A DNA stretch of 50,601 nt from positions 1-50,601 of the IMG/VR virus record IMGVR_UViG_3300008267_006046; one strand, given 5' to 3'. This stretch comes from a virus. Both the position numbers and the translations under genes were made by a program. Position 1 is the first letter of the stretch, and every line of letters starts with the position of its first letter. Below, piece after piece: positions 33,319-42,080 of this stretch. The notes beneath the pieces were generated by a model. It was not told the DNA's origin. It ran no database searches and saw nothing but the letters and a program-made list of their open reading frames with translations.

Positions 33319-34051
33319 ATTGTTTATTATAACTTCTAACAACTAATTCTGCAAATTCTTCTAATTTATTGCCATACCCGTAACTATGTCCAATCACGTG
33401 AGTTCTGGGCGTATTAGAAAAATTAATTACAGAATGGGTATGCCTTATGTTAACAATAAATGCTCGTCCTTCTTTAAATGGAACTATGCCCTTGCCATCT
33501 AACACCATGTAACAGTCCTGCGGATGTACAACTGCTATGTTAATAGGTATACCAAACTCTAACGCATTAAAGTTATCTTCTCCAGGTAAACGTCCTGGCA
33601 TATCGCTGTGCGGAGTAATAGCAGAGTTTGCCGTTAGTTCCATAAATCTTATACGTCTATACTGTTCACTAGGGAAAGTATTCCTCCAAAAATTTTCAAT
33701 TGAAGGTGTATAGCCTGATAACGCTGTCCATTTATAAGGAACATCTGATTCGTTAGTATAACCGTAGTTACTCCATGCACCAGTCTTATTAATATCTATC
33801 CCGTGTATACAACAACTGTTCCAACCTGAGTTATTATATTCTCTATGTGCCACTAACCAAGGTCTACATTTGTTTGCTTCTTCTTTCCATCTACTTAAAT
33901 CAAACTGTAGATCTAATTCTATCCAACCAAAATCTACTTTGTTAAGTATCCAGCTAGCTACTGTAATGTTATCTCCTTCGATCGGAGCAGGCATCTGCCA
34001 AGTGGCATCTTTATTTTTATTATAAAAGTCAAGGCACTCTTGTGATATCAT
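33284..34051 (-). CDS. Aspartyl/asparaginyl beta-hydroxylase-like protein
   Basis: 255 residues. SAITPHSDMPGR gives H148 and D150, NIAVVHPQDCYMVLDGKGIVPFKEGRAFIVN is the strand pair before the second histidine, and IRHTHSVINFSNTPRTHVIGH gives H206 and R216. This is the classic Asp/Asn beta-hydroxylase arrangement. The start overlaps the UGD-like gene (ATGA). Confidence 0.75.
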   Translation of the reverse strand: MISQECLDFYNKNKDATWQMPAPIEGDNITVASWILNKVDFGWIELDLQFDLSRWKEEANKCRPWLVAHREYNNSGWNSCCIHGIDINKTGAWSNYGYTNESDVPYKWTALSGYTPSIENFWRNTFPSEQYRRIRFMELTANSAITPHSDMPGRLPGEDNFNALEFGIPINIAVVHPQDCYMVLDGKGIVPFKEGRAFIVNIRHTHSVINFSNTPRTHVIGHSYGYGNKLEEFAELVVRSYNKQYDKISSNRDSL

Positions 34052-34839
34052 TCTCTCATTCCTGGAAATACTGTTGATTTAACTTTGGCATTATCGTTTA
34101 GCACAGCATCTAATAGATTAAAATCAATATTATTTTTCTTAAGAAACGCATTAAGAGCTTTAGTGTCTTTGGGTAAACACATACCTCCAAATCCTCGTAG
34201 ACTAGAATTACAGTCTAAATATGCTCCTGAACTTGTTCCCCGCAACATAAAGGCATCTTTTATTTTACCGTAGTCGGCACTAGTAGATTCACAAACTTCG
34301 TACATAAGATTAGCAAACACAATTCGTAGGGCGTTATATACATTTGAATAATACTTTAATATTTCTGCTTCGGTTGGAGTCATCATTTTAATATGTTTAG
34401 GAAACACGCCATGACTCTTAACTACTAGATTAAAAACTTCTGTATCATAACAACCTACAACTAACAAGTTATGATTTTTGATAAAGTCTTCAGTAGCATA
34501 CCTTTCTCTTAAAAACTCCGGAACTACACACAATCTTAAATGTGTTTTACTTTGTAGGTAATCAATAGTTCCAGGTTCATTAGTGCTTCGCATAGCAACT
34601 ATGCCCTGATAGTCAATATTTTCTAATTCTTTAATTGATTTTTCTACTATTGAAATATCGCAGCTTCCATCTTCTCTGTTAGGAGTTGGTACACAGACAT
34701 AGGATATTTCCGTGTCTTTTAAATCTGATATGTTTGTTTTATATTTAGGATCATGAAACTTTACAGAGTGTCCTAAAATTTCAAAGCCTGTTTTACAAGC
34801 TGAGCCTACTACTCCTAACCCAATTATTCCAATTTGCAT
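34048..34839 (-). CDS. UDP-glucose/GDP-mannose dehydrogenase-like protein, short form
   Basis: 263 residues. NAD site IGLGVVGSA (6-14), CVPTPN (49-54), VVPEFLRE (105-112, with catalytic E108), KYYSNVYNALRI (K162, N166) and the catalytic cysteine in RGFGGMCLPKD (C221). The protein ends soon after, without the C-terminal nucleotide-binding domain of full-length enzymes (about 390-450 residues). It probably oxidises a UDP-sugar to a uronate if a dimer can form the site; otherwise it is a reduced form with altered specificity. Confidence 0.85.
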   Translation of the reverse strand: MQIGIIGLGVVGSACKTGFEILGHSVKFHDPKYKTNISDLKDTEISYVCVPTPNREDGSCDISIVEKSIKELENIDYQGIVAMRSTNEPGTIDYLQSKTHLRLCVVPEFLRERYATEDFIKNHNLLVVGCYDTEVFNLVVKSHGVFPKHIKMMTPTEAEILKYYSNVYNALRIVFANLMYEVCESTSADYGKIKDAFMLRGTSSGAYLDCNSSLRGFGGMCLPKDTKALNAFLKKNNIDFNLLDAVLNDNAKVKSTVFPGMRE

Positions 34840-35711
34840 TGCGACTCCATTACTTTCATTAACCCTTGTAGTAGTGTAATTTTACTTCTAAAACCTAAAG
34901 ATCGTAGTTTCTTAATATCAGGACATCTTCTTTTTACTGATCCTAATGGTTCTGGATATAACACTAGGGGAGATTTAATATTCATGAGATCTAATATTAT
35001 ATTAGCAACATCTAAAATTTTAATTTCTTTATCGTTGCCAACATTAATAATTTGATTTTTTATCTTATCACTTTCGATTATTAATCTAGTAGCTTCGAGA
35101 GCATCTTCTATATACATAAAGCTTCTAGTATTCAAATACCCTCTTAACACATAGTCTCCGTTTTTAGCACGGTCAATGAATTCTGGAATAAAGTGGTCAA
35201 CTTGATTTGGACCAAACACATTATGATATCTAATTATAGTGTATTCTTGACCTAACTGTTCGTGTGCAGCAATTACCTGTAGCTCATTAACAATCTTACT
35301 GCCTCCGTAGCTCCATCGAGGATTCTTAACATCGCTGACCACTAAAGGAACAGTTTCGTCTGTGGGCACAGGCCAATCAAATAGATCAACTGCCCCTGCG
35401 TAACTTTCGCAAGTGCCTGCAAAAATAAATCTTTTAACTTTGCCACTGTACCTTTCTAACAGATACTGTGTAGGTAATATGCTATTTCTTATAACATCAA
35501 ATGGTTTATCGTAAAAATGTTTCGTCCCGTTATAAGCAGCCAAATGAATAACTACGTCAACGTCTGGAAGATTCTTTACAACCTGTTCTTGGGTGAGATC
35601 TATACCGTCTTTAATATCGGCAGCAATAACTGTATATCCACAACTTTGAAGATAGTGATATAGATGTTGACCGATAAATCCCGATGATCCTGTAACTAGT
35701 ATTTTAAACAT
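34824..35711 (-). CDS. NAD-dependent epimerase/dehydratase (extended SDR)
   Basis: 295 residues. TGSSGFIGQHL (7-17), VVIHLAAYNGT, GTCESYAG, the active YGGSK after PRWS, YTIIRYHNVFGPNQ and RSFMYIEDALEATRL: nucleotide-sugar epimerase or decarboxylase features. A UDP-glucuronate decarboxylase or epimerase would fit next to the UGD-like gene, which it overlaps by 16 bases. Starts from a late-type box with a predicted one-base leader. Confidence 0.88.
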   Translation of the reverse strand: MFKILVTGSSGFIGQHLYHYLQSCGYTVIAADIKDGIDLTQEQVVKNLPDVDVVIHLAAYNGTKHFYDKPFDVIRNSILPTQYLLERYSGKVKRFIFAGTCESYAGAVDLFDWPVPTDETVPLVVSDVKNPRWSYGGSKIVNELQVIAAHEQLGQEYTIIRYHNVFGPNQVDHFIPEFIDRAKNGDYVLRGYLNTRSFMYIEDALEATRLIIESDKIKNQIINVGNDKEIKILDVANIILDLMNIKSPLVLYPEPLGSVKRRCPDIKKLRSLGFRSKITLLQGLMKVMESQCKLE

Positions 35712-35717
35712 ACAGGA

Positions 35718-35725
35718 TATTTACC
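35718..35725 (-). promoter_or_regulatory. Late-type promoter box, near-leaderless
   Basis: Minus strand GGTAAATA, then 6 bases, then ATG 35711. The predicted +1 at 35712 leaves a one-base leader and there is no ribosome site. Divergent from the plus-strand box two bases away. Confidence 0.5.
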
Positions 35726-35726
35726 A

Positions 35727-35734
35727 GCTAAATA
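35727..35734 (+). promoter_or_regulatory. Late-type promoter box (GCTAAATA)
   Basis: GCTAAATA, 23 bases before ATG 35758, giving an 18-base leader. The CTAAATA form is known from T4-like cyanophages and also appears at 40080. No strong ribosome site in the leader. Confidence 0.5.
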
Positions 35735-35757
35735 CAGCGCACCTATAATTTTGAATT

Positions 35758-36309
35758 ATGAATATTGAAGATATAAAATCAAAGTATCCTTATTTTTTTA
35801 CAGAATCTACTGTGATTTTTTGCGGACAAGGTTGGATTAAAATTTTAGATCAATTGTTTGATCAAATAACTGCTCACATCCATGCTACAGAAAGAAATTA
35901 CAAAAGTAATATAAACTACAATCAAATGGTAGAAAAATGCCAGCACGGGGATTGGACAGCATTCGATCAGTATTATTATAATTGGGACGCTGTGTCTAAA
36001 GAAAAATTTAAAAACAAAATTATAGTTAATGGCGCCAGAGTAATTAATCCTATCTGCTCAAAAATTACAATTAATAAAATTGACGAACATGCTGGACATC
36101 TTACTATTGATTACAGTGGTGGAGATCAAACAGTACACGGTATGGTCTTGTTGGCCAAGGCTATGAGTAAGATAACCTGTGAGAAGTGTGGTCATCCGGG
36201 CACTACAAGAGGACAGGGATGGAAATATACATCCTGTGAAGAACATGCGAATGAACCTAATCTCAAATTTTTTGAGGATCAAGAAGAAAAACGATGCGCC
36301 ACCCAATAA
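35758..36309 (+). CDS. Conserved protein with Cys4/His zinc-binding tail, paralogue
   Basis: 183 residues. FCGQGWIKILDQLFDQI, then DHxx-like ...IDYSGGDQTVHGMVLLAKAMS, and the C-terminal CEKCGHPGTTRGQGWKYTSCEEH. The order matches the early-region gene at 6383-6865, so one copy has moved or duplicated into the accessory cluster. Function unknown. It overlaps the next radical SAM gene by 16 bases. Confidence 0.75.
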   Translation: MNIEDIKSKYPYFFTESTVIFCGQGWIKILDQLFDQITAHIHATERNYKSNINYNQMVEKCQHGDWTAFDQYYYNWDAVSKEKFKNKIIVNGARVINPICSKITINKIDEHAGHLTIDYSGGDQTVHGMVLLAKAMSKITCEKCGHPGTTRGQGWKYTSCEEHANEPNLKFFEDQEEKRCATQ

Positions 36310-37193
36310 AATTTTTATCATATTATATTACAAACGTATGTCCTAAAACTTGTAAAGAATGTTCTACGTTTAACAACTACAAGTTTAAAAATCATCTTAA
36401 GTGGGAAAATAACAAAGACGCCGCAACCAAGTGGCATGAGTTATTAGATGTTGAAGAATTTAGCATCATGGGCGGGGAACCTTTATTGCACCCCCAGGTA
36501 GAAGACTGGGCATTAGGCTTAAAAGAAATTTGGAAAGATCACAAGGATTTTAGACTTGTTACAGGAGTAAGCAAAGATACTCTGTTAGCCAAAGCTTCCA
36601 CAATTAAAAAGTTATTAAAGGCAGGAATAATATTAGAAATAAGTGTCCATGATTCTAGAGAGAAAAACGAAATAATTGATGTTGTAGAGAATGTCATCCT
36701 TAAAGAATACTTTGAAGAAATCAATATCAAAAACGAATGTCAAATGATTAATAATAATTGGCCACAGGATCAGTTGTTTTTTTCTTATCAAGGACAAAAT
36801 ATAGTTATTATGAATTTCTCATGGATCTTTGCAGAAAGTGCTATAAACAGGATTGAAAATAAAATAATATATTTCCACGATAGCGATCAAGAACAAGCAC
36901 ATGAAACATGTGCATGGAAAGAATGTCACTATCTAGTTGAAGGTATACTTTATAAATGTTTAGTAGCAGGTGTTGGTCAACAGTTAAAAGAACAGTTTGC
37001 AATAGATCCAGCGTCTAAAGAAATACTAGATCGTACAGTAGGATTAGATCCCTGGGCTGATCAAAATGTAATTGATGAATTTTTAAAAAATTTACCTAAC
37101 AGTATTGAACAATGTAAACTGTGTCCTGCTAATCATCAAGAAATGCTTGTTCATATAGCACCTGCCGAAAAAACTAAATCTGATCTGCTATGA
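36294..37193 (+). CDS. Radical SAM protein
   Basis: 299 residues. CPKTCKEC (C16, C20, C23) near the N-terminus, then FSIMGGEPLLHPQVEDW. C-terminal cysteines (HETCAWKEC, YKCLVAG, QCKLCPAN) suggest an auxiliary cluster. It is shorter than a full (alpha/beta)8 barrel plus SPASM. ATGA overlap joins it to the next radical SAM gene, so two different radical SAM enzymes are made together. Confidence 0.85.
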   Translation: MRHPIKFLSYYITNVCPKTCKECSTFNNYKFKNHLKWENNKDAATKWHELLDVEEFSIMGGEPLLHPQVEDWALGLKEIWKDHKDFRLVTGVSKDTLLAKASTIKKLLKAGIILEISVHDSREKNEIIDVVENVILKEYFEEINIKNECQMINNNWPQDQLFFSYQGQNIVIMNFSWIFAESAINRIENKIIYFHDSDQEQAHETCAWKECHYLVEGILYKCLVAGVGQQLKEQFAIDPASKEILDRTVGLDPWADQNVIDEFLKNLPNSIEQCKLCPANHQEMLVHIAPAEKTKSDLL

Positions 37194-38137
37194 ACTCATA
37201 CTGCGCTGCTTTTTGGAAACATACAAACTTAAGAGGAGATAATAGAATATTTCCCTGTTGCCGTTTCAAAGAACCAGTGGGTAAATTTAACGGAGATTTA
37301 AACAACGTATTAAATTTACCAGAGTATCAAAATTTAAGAGAAATGAGTTTTAAAGGGATTCCTATTAAAGGCTGCGAAAAATGCTACTATGAAGAAAGCC
37401 TAGGTAAGCAAAGTCTACGTCAACGTTTTAATTCAGAGTATACAAGTGATACTGTTGCACTGGAATACTTTGAAGTAGGTTTTGACAACATATGTAATTT
37501 AACCTGCGACGGATGCTTTGACGAGTTTAGCAGTTCTTGGGCTGAAAAGAATAATCCAGGACAGCCAAAAAAAATTTACATTACAGCAACCACTGAGATA
37601 GAAACAATTCCACCAACAGTTAACAAAGTTTTATTTTTAGGAGGAGAGCCGCTAATGACAAATAGGCACATTAGGTTCCTTCAAAAAATAGTTAATAAAC
37701 AAAATGTTTCAGTAACTTATAATACTAATGGAACTTTTCTTTTAAGTGCAGATACAATAAACTTGTTAAAACAATTTAAATTAGTAGAATTTATTGTAAG
37801 TGTTGATGGATATAAAGAAGTCAATGACCGCGTGAGATCCGGTAGTAATTGGAAAAGTATAGAAGATTTTTTAAATCAACTTACTGTCAATTCCTTTAAA
37901 TTTTCAATACACACTACAATACATACTAATAATTGGTTTGATTTGTCTAATGTAAGTTCTTGGATCAAAGAACACTCTTATCCATGGACTACAAACATTT
38001 TAACCTATCCCCCAAGATTAGATATAAAAAATTTATCAATTGATGATAAAAATGCGATGATAGAACATTTAAATTTTGTTGATATTGATAATAAACAGTA
38101 TATAATAAATCACCTTAAGGAAACAGAACATGAGTGA
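37190..38137 (+). CDS. Radical SAM protein with N-terminal Cys-rich (twitch-like) cassette
   Basis: 315 residues. N-terminal C5 (YCAAFW), C23-C24 (PCCRF), C62 and C65 (CEKC), then catalytic CNLTCDGC (C102, C106, C109), LFLGGEPLMTNRH and FIVSVDGYKEVNDRVRSG. Same plan as 30453-31604 but truncated at the C-terminus. Followed, with 8 bases overlap, by an oxygenase-like gene. Confidence 0.85.
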   Translation: MNSYCAAFWKHTNLRGDNRIFPCCRFKEPVGKFNGDLNNVLNLPEYQNLREMSFKGIPIKGCEKCYYEESLGKQSLRQRFNSEYTSDTVALEYFEVGFDNICNLTCDGCFDEFSSSWAEKNNPGQPKKIYITATTEIETIPPTVNKVLFLGGEPLMTNRHIRFLQKIVNKQNVSVTYNTNGTFLLSADTINLLKQFKLVEFIVSVDGYKEVNDRVRSGSNWKSIEDFLNQLTVNSFKFSIHTTIHTNNWFDLSNVSSWIKEHSYPWTTNILTYPPRLDIKNLSIDDKNAMIEHLNFVDIDNKQYIINHLKETEHE

Positions 38138-38729
38138 TATAAAACAATTACAAAGTTTTATTAACTGGCGTGACGGAAAATATGAAAAATATCATTTTGA
38201 TATTACAGTAACTGAAAACGAATTAGGAGCTAATTGGAAAGAAACTTTCATGATTGATGAAGTTCCTAAAGACGATGCTTGGGAAGTTTTTTCTACAGAA
38301 AAAAAGATAGCGTTAGAAGATCTGTATATTGAACACGGTGTAACCAAAGAATGCACTAGACACTACATGGACATAACTCCGAATTTACAAGGAGATATCA
38401 AACGTTTTGCAGATAAGTTTGCACATACAAAACACCATTGTACTTTCTTAAAGTTAACACCTGGCTGCTGCCTTATGTGGCACTACGATAGTTTTTCCGC
38501 ATTTGTTAAGTTTCAAAATATAGATATGGCTGATTACGGTAAAGTTAAACGTGCGGCTATTATGATCAATGATTGGAATTTTGGTCAAACTATACAGCTA
38601 GGCGATCATGTATTTGGCCATTGGAAAAAGGGAGACGTCTACACATGGCAGGGCGATATGTGGCACGGTGCTGGAAACTTTGGTCTTTCAAATTTAGTTT
38701 GCTTTCAAGTAACATATCTAGATGTCTAG
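38130..38729 (+). CDS. 2OG/Fe(II) oxygenase-like protein
   Basis: 199 residues. LKLTPGCCLMWHYDSFSAF (H118, D120), RAAIMINDWNFGQTIQLGDHVFGHWKKGDVYTWQGDMWHGAGNFG (second H at 179). It matches the tandem copies at 13256-15014 in pattern but has a longer N-terminus. Overlaps the radical SAM gene, repeating the 30453/31601 arrangement. Confidence 0.75.
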   Translation: MSDIKQLQSFINWRDGKYEKYHFDITVTENELGANWKETFMIDEVPKDDAWEVFSTEKKIALEDLYIEHGVTKECTRHYMDITPNLQGDIKRFADKFAHTKHHCTFLKLTPGCCLMWHYDSFSAFVKFQNIDMADYGKVKRAAIMINDWNFGQTIQLGDHVFGHWKKGDVYTWQGDMWHGAGNFGLSNLVCFQVTYLDV

Positions 38730-40059
38730 CAGTTTAACTACACATAACAATAAATTTTTTGGTATTGTATATCAAAGATTTAACGGTGTTTCAAAAATAA
38801 TTTTAGAAGACCTTTCTGTCTTTGAACGAACAGAGCTTACTTACGAATATACATTCTTTGACTATTTTGAATCACAGTTTGCTAAAACTTCATTATATCA
38901 AGAAAAACGAAATATTTTGCTAGTTCACGTAGATGGAAATATAATTCAATTTGAAAAATTAATATTTGATGACGAAACTAGAAATATGTTGAATCAACAA
39001 GGACTAGATATCTATATCTACGAAGTTTCGTTATTCTACCAAGGTCCTGAAGCAAAGAAACTTTATATTAATCTTGATATAGAAGATAACAATATAGATT
39101 ACGAATTTCCTAGTACACCTAAAAATTTAGATAATTTAAGATGTTTTGAATTTGACAGTATTAATGCACTTATAGATAATAATAATCTTACCAATGTAAC
39201 CTGTTATGTTACTGATTACAACAATAGCAAATATGCTCAACGCCATTATCCTAAATTTAAAATTTATACAAAAAACTTTTTCTTACCGACCCTAGTTGGG
39301 GAGACAACAGATAGTTTTGGGTATAATGAAACTTGGACAAATTATTTTAGTTCAACAGTAATAAAGAAAAAATTTATTTCTTTAGCATGGCGTTATACAA
39401 ATTATAGACAGATTGTACAAACATTTCTTTGTTTTAGAAATGCTTCATGTTCATGGGCATATTCTTTACCTATAGAAAAATGCGAAACATACTTTGATAT
39501 TACCCAATGGCAAAATACCAATCCTGATATTTGGCAAGCATTAAAAGAAGGCAACAAATATATTGAAAATAATTCCCCGTTAGTTGTAGATCTTACATTT
39601 GATATTACAGAAGTTTACAGAGGAAGAAACAGTATACCTAACTACGAGTTTGATAATTTGCATTTTTGTCCAATGGGTCTAGATATTCCTATAGAAAAAT
39701 ATGCAGAAGCATTTTGTTCAGTAATTTCTGAATCAGAATTTTTTAGACCATCAGCTGTAGTAGGAGAGAAAACAGTTAACGCAATCAAATCTGGTAGACC
39801 TTTTATTCTAGTAGCAGGCCCGCACAGTTTAGAATACTTACAAAAATTAGGTTTTAAAACATTTAGCGATTTTTGGGACGAAAGCTACGATCAAATTGAG
39901 GATCATGAACAACGTCTTTTGGCTGTTCTTAAACTTATAGAAGATTTAGATAAACTATCACTCGAACAGATGCAGAACTTATATAATCAAATGAAGCCAA
40001 TAATTGAACACAATTTTTACCAAGTGGCTAATCTTGGTACTATGCAAATCGTAAATTGA
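38722..40059 (+). CDS. Glycosyltransferase-like protein (GT10-like C-terminal half)
   Basis: 445 residues. The C-terminal half contains FCSVISESEFFRPSAVVGEKTVNAIKSGRPFILVAG (about 327-363), matching the 'T/GEK...P-I/F-I...G' acceptor/donor motif of fucosyltransferase-like GT-B proteins, then SLEYLQKLGFKTFSDFWDESYD. The N-terminal half has no motif. The 43711-44886 protein has a similar C-terminus. It probably transfers a sugar within the cluster product. Donor unknown. Confidence 0.55.
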   Translation: MSSSLTTHNNKFFGIVYQRFNGVSKIILEDLSVFERTELTYEYTFFDYFESQFAKTSLYQEKRNILLVHVDGNIIQFEKLIFDDETRNMLNQQGLDIYIYEVSLFYQGPEAKKLYINLDIEDNNIDYEFPSTPKNLDNLRCFEFDSINALIDNNNLTNVTCYVTDYNNSKYAQRHYPKFKIYTKNFFLPTLVGETTDSFGYNETWTNYFSSTVIKKKFISLAWRYTNYRQIVQTFLCFRNASCSWAYSLPIEKCETYFDITQWQNTNPDIWQALKEGNKYIENNSPLVVDLTFDITEVYRGRNSIPNYEFDNLHFCPMGLDIPIEKYAEAFCSVISESEFFRPSAVVGEKTVNAIKSGRPFILVAGPHSLEYLQKLGFKTFSDFWDESYDQIEDHEQRLLAVLKLIEDLDKLSLEQMQNLYNQMKPIIEHNFYQVANLGTMQIVN

Positions 40060-40079
40060 GGTTGCCATAGAAAGTACCC

Positions 40080-40087
40080 GCTAAATA
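40080..40087 (+). promoter_or_regulatory. Late-type promoter box (GCTAAATA)
   Basis: GCTAAATA in the 41-base gap before ATG 40101; the predicted transcript starts near 40093, leaving about 8 bases of leader. A GGGG run is partly cut off by that start. It would drive the aminotransferase-amidinotransferase cassette. Confidence 0.55.
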
Positions 40088-40100
40088 CTCGGGGTAAACT

Positions 40101-41021
40101 ATGAGCACAAGATATCAACTTCCTTTCGGCAATTCGTCCTACTTACGAGATTCCTGTACAATGGAAACATTGGACAGTATCAATCTATCGTTAACTGACG
40201 TACTTGCTGACGAAAAAGTAGTATACGATTTCTGTAACTACTATAAAAAATGGATCACCGAATCCAAATTGCACACTATTAAAGCACTAGACGAATTCCC
40301 GCATGTGGTATTTTCGCAGGGCACCAGTGAAGCATTTGACAAATTCTATATTAAAAATAACACTAGAAGATTTAGATGTTTTAGATCAGAATATATGTAT
40401 CATCAATTGGCCTGGCGCAACAGCTGGCCTAATTGGAAGTTCATTGAAGATCTAGATATAGAAGCCAATGACGCAGTAGTGATAAGTCTACCGTTTAGTG
40501 ATACTGGAAACAAACATGTTAGTCACGATACCTTACTTAAAGTCTGTGAAGAACTTAATGTTCCTGTATTAGTAGACTGTGCGTACTACTCTGTAAGTCA
40601 CGGAATTGATTTTGATTTTTCCTATAAATGTATAACTGACATTACTTTTGGGTTAAGTAAGATTTTTCCGCTAGCTCATGCAAGAGTTGGTATGCGTTTT
40701 ACAAGAGTAGACGATGACGATGTATTGTTTGTCTATAACAAAAGTAACTATACTAATAGGATTGGTGCAAGATTAGGATTAGAATTTTTAAAATTATACG
40801 ACTCTGATTACATTGTAAACAAATACAGGAATCAACAGATTGAGTTTTGTAATATTTTAGAAGTTGAGCCTAGTCAAACTATTTTGTTTGGTCTTGGTGG
40901 AGAAGAGTGGAAAGCTTATAGTAGAGGTGGCGATAAGAACAGACTAGGTCTACATCGTTACTTACATTTAACAACAGATGAATTTAAAGAAGAATTACAA
41001 AGGATAAAAAATGGCAGTTAG
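40101..41021 (+). CDS. PLP-dependent aminotransferase-fold protein
   Basis: 306 residues, shorter than the usual 380-430 for class I/II. The cofactor residues are recognisable: VLVDCAYYSVSHG with D159, and ITFGLSKIFPLAHARVGMRF with the Schiff-base lysine K187 and R195. FSQGTSEAFDKF corresponds to the phosphate-binding loop. It may supply an amino-sugar or amino-acid precursor to the next enzyme, an amidinotransferase, with which it overlaps by 11 bases. That pathway order is inference. Confidence 0.75.
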   Translation: MSTRYQLPFGNSSYLRDSCTMETLDSINLSLTDVLADEKVVYDFCNYYKKWITESKLHTIKALDEFPHVVFSQGTSEAFDKFYIKNNTRRFRCFRSEYMYHQLAWRNSWPNWKFIEDLDIEANDAVVISLPFSDTGNKHVSHDTLLKVCEELNVPVLVDCAYYSVSHGIDFDFSYKCITDITFGLSKIFPLAHARVGMRFTRVDDDDVLFVYNKSNYTNRIGARLGLEFLKLYDSDYIVNKYRNQQIEFCNILEVEPSQTILFGLGGEEWKAYSRGGDKNRLGLHRYLHLTTDEFKEELQRIKNGS

Positions 41022-42066
41022 TTCACATAATGATTGGGATCAATTAGAAGAGATTATTGTAGGTACAGCAGACAACTCTGTATTGCCTACTATGAATAAA
41101 AGTGTGCAGGCATTTAGCTATGCTGAATACAGTCTTGAAGAACTAAAACATCTTCAAGGCCCACACGAACAACGTATTATTGATGAGTGTAATGAAGACT
41201 TGCAAATCCTAGCAGACACACTTAAAAGTCTAGGTGTAAAAGTTCATAGACCTATCAGCGTTGATCATCGTAAAGAGTTTTCAAGTCCTGACTGGACTAC
41301 TACAGGCTGGTATACATTCTGCCCTAGAGACTTGCTATTGCCATTAGACAATATCATTGTTGAAACTCCTAGCCCAATGCGAGCTAGACAGTACGAAACC
41401 CGAGCCTATTACGATTATCTCTATCAGCAAGTAGAAGAAGGCGTAGAATGGATCAACGGTCCTAAACCAATTCTGCTTGATGATCTATATCAAACAGCAG
41501 ATTTAAAATCTCCTACTACATTAGATAAGGAAATAGTATTTGAAGCTCCTAATATTGTACGACTAGGTAGAGATCTATTGTATCAAGTTTCTAACAGCGG
41601 AACACTTTGGGGATACAAGTGGCTTAAGAGTATATTAGAGCCTAGAGGTTACAAATTACATCTAGCAGAAGGGTTCTATTTCTTTGCACACTTTGATTCA
41701 ACTGTTATACCTTTGCGTCCAGGATTAGTAGCCTTTAACGCTGCCAGACTTCGCCCTGACCATTACCCACAAATTTTTAAAGACTGGGATAAGATTTGGG
41801 TTACTCCTGAGATGATGGTCACTCCTCCGGCTAACTTGCCTGGAGGTATTCCTCCTTGCAGTCCGTGGATTGGCATGAACATGTTAAGTGTAAATCAAAA
41901 TTTAGTAATCATAGATGAGAATCAAGGTCCTATGATGAAAGAACTAAAGAAGTACGGAATTGATACTATTGGATTACCTTGCCGCCAGGCTAGAACAATG
42001 AGTGGTGGATTCCATTGCCAGACATTAGATGTTAAACGTAAAGGAACATTAGAAAGTTATTTTTAA
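41011..42066 (+). CDS. Glycine amidinotransferase-like protein
   Basis: 351 residues. End-to-end resemblance to L-arginine:glycine amidinotransferase: WDQLEEIIVGTAD near the start, EAPNIVRLGRDLLYQVSNSGTLWG (acidic catalytic region), EGFYFFAHFDSTVIPLRPG (H, D) and the nucleophile in MSGGFHCQTLD (C336). The family moves an amidino group from arginine to an amine, as in creatine precursors, inosamine sugars and guanidino natural products. Together with an aminotransferase and an oxygenase it suggests a guanidino-modified sugar or amino acid. Confidence 0.88.
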   Translation: MAVSSHNDWDQLEEIIVGTADNSVLPTMNKSVQAFSYAEYSLEELKHLQGPHEQRIIDECNEDLQILADTLKSLGVKVHRPISVDHRKEFSSPDWTTTGWYTFCPRDLLLPLDNIIVETPSPMRARQYETRAYYDYLYQQVEEGVEWINGPKPILLDDLYQTADLKSPTTLDKEIVFEAPNIVRLGRDLLYQVSNSGTLWGYKWLKSILEPRGYKLHLAEGFYFFAHFDSTVIPLRPGLVAFNAARLRPDHYPQIFKDWDKIWVTPEMMVTPPANLPGGIPPCSPWIGMNMLSVNQNLVIIDENQGPMMKELKKYGIDTIGLPCRQARTMSGGFHCQTLDVKRKGTLESYF

Positions 42067-42080
42067 TAAGAGGAAAGGAT

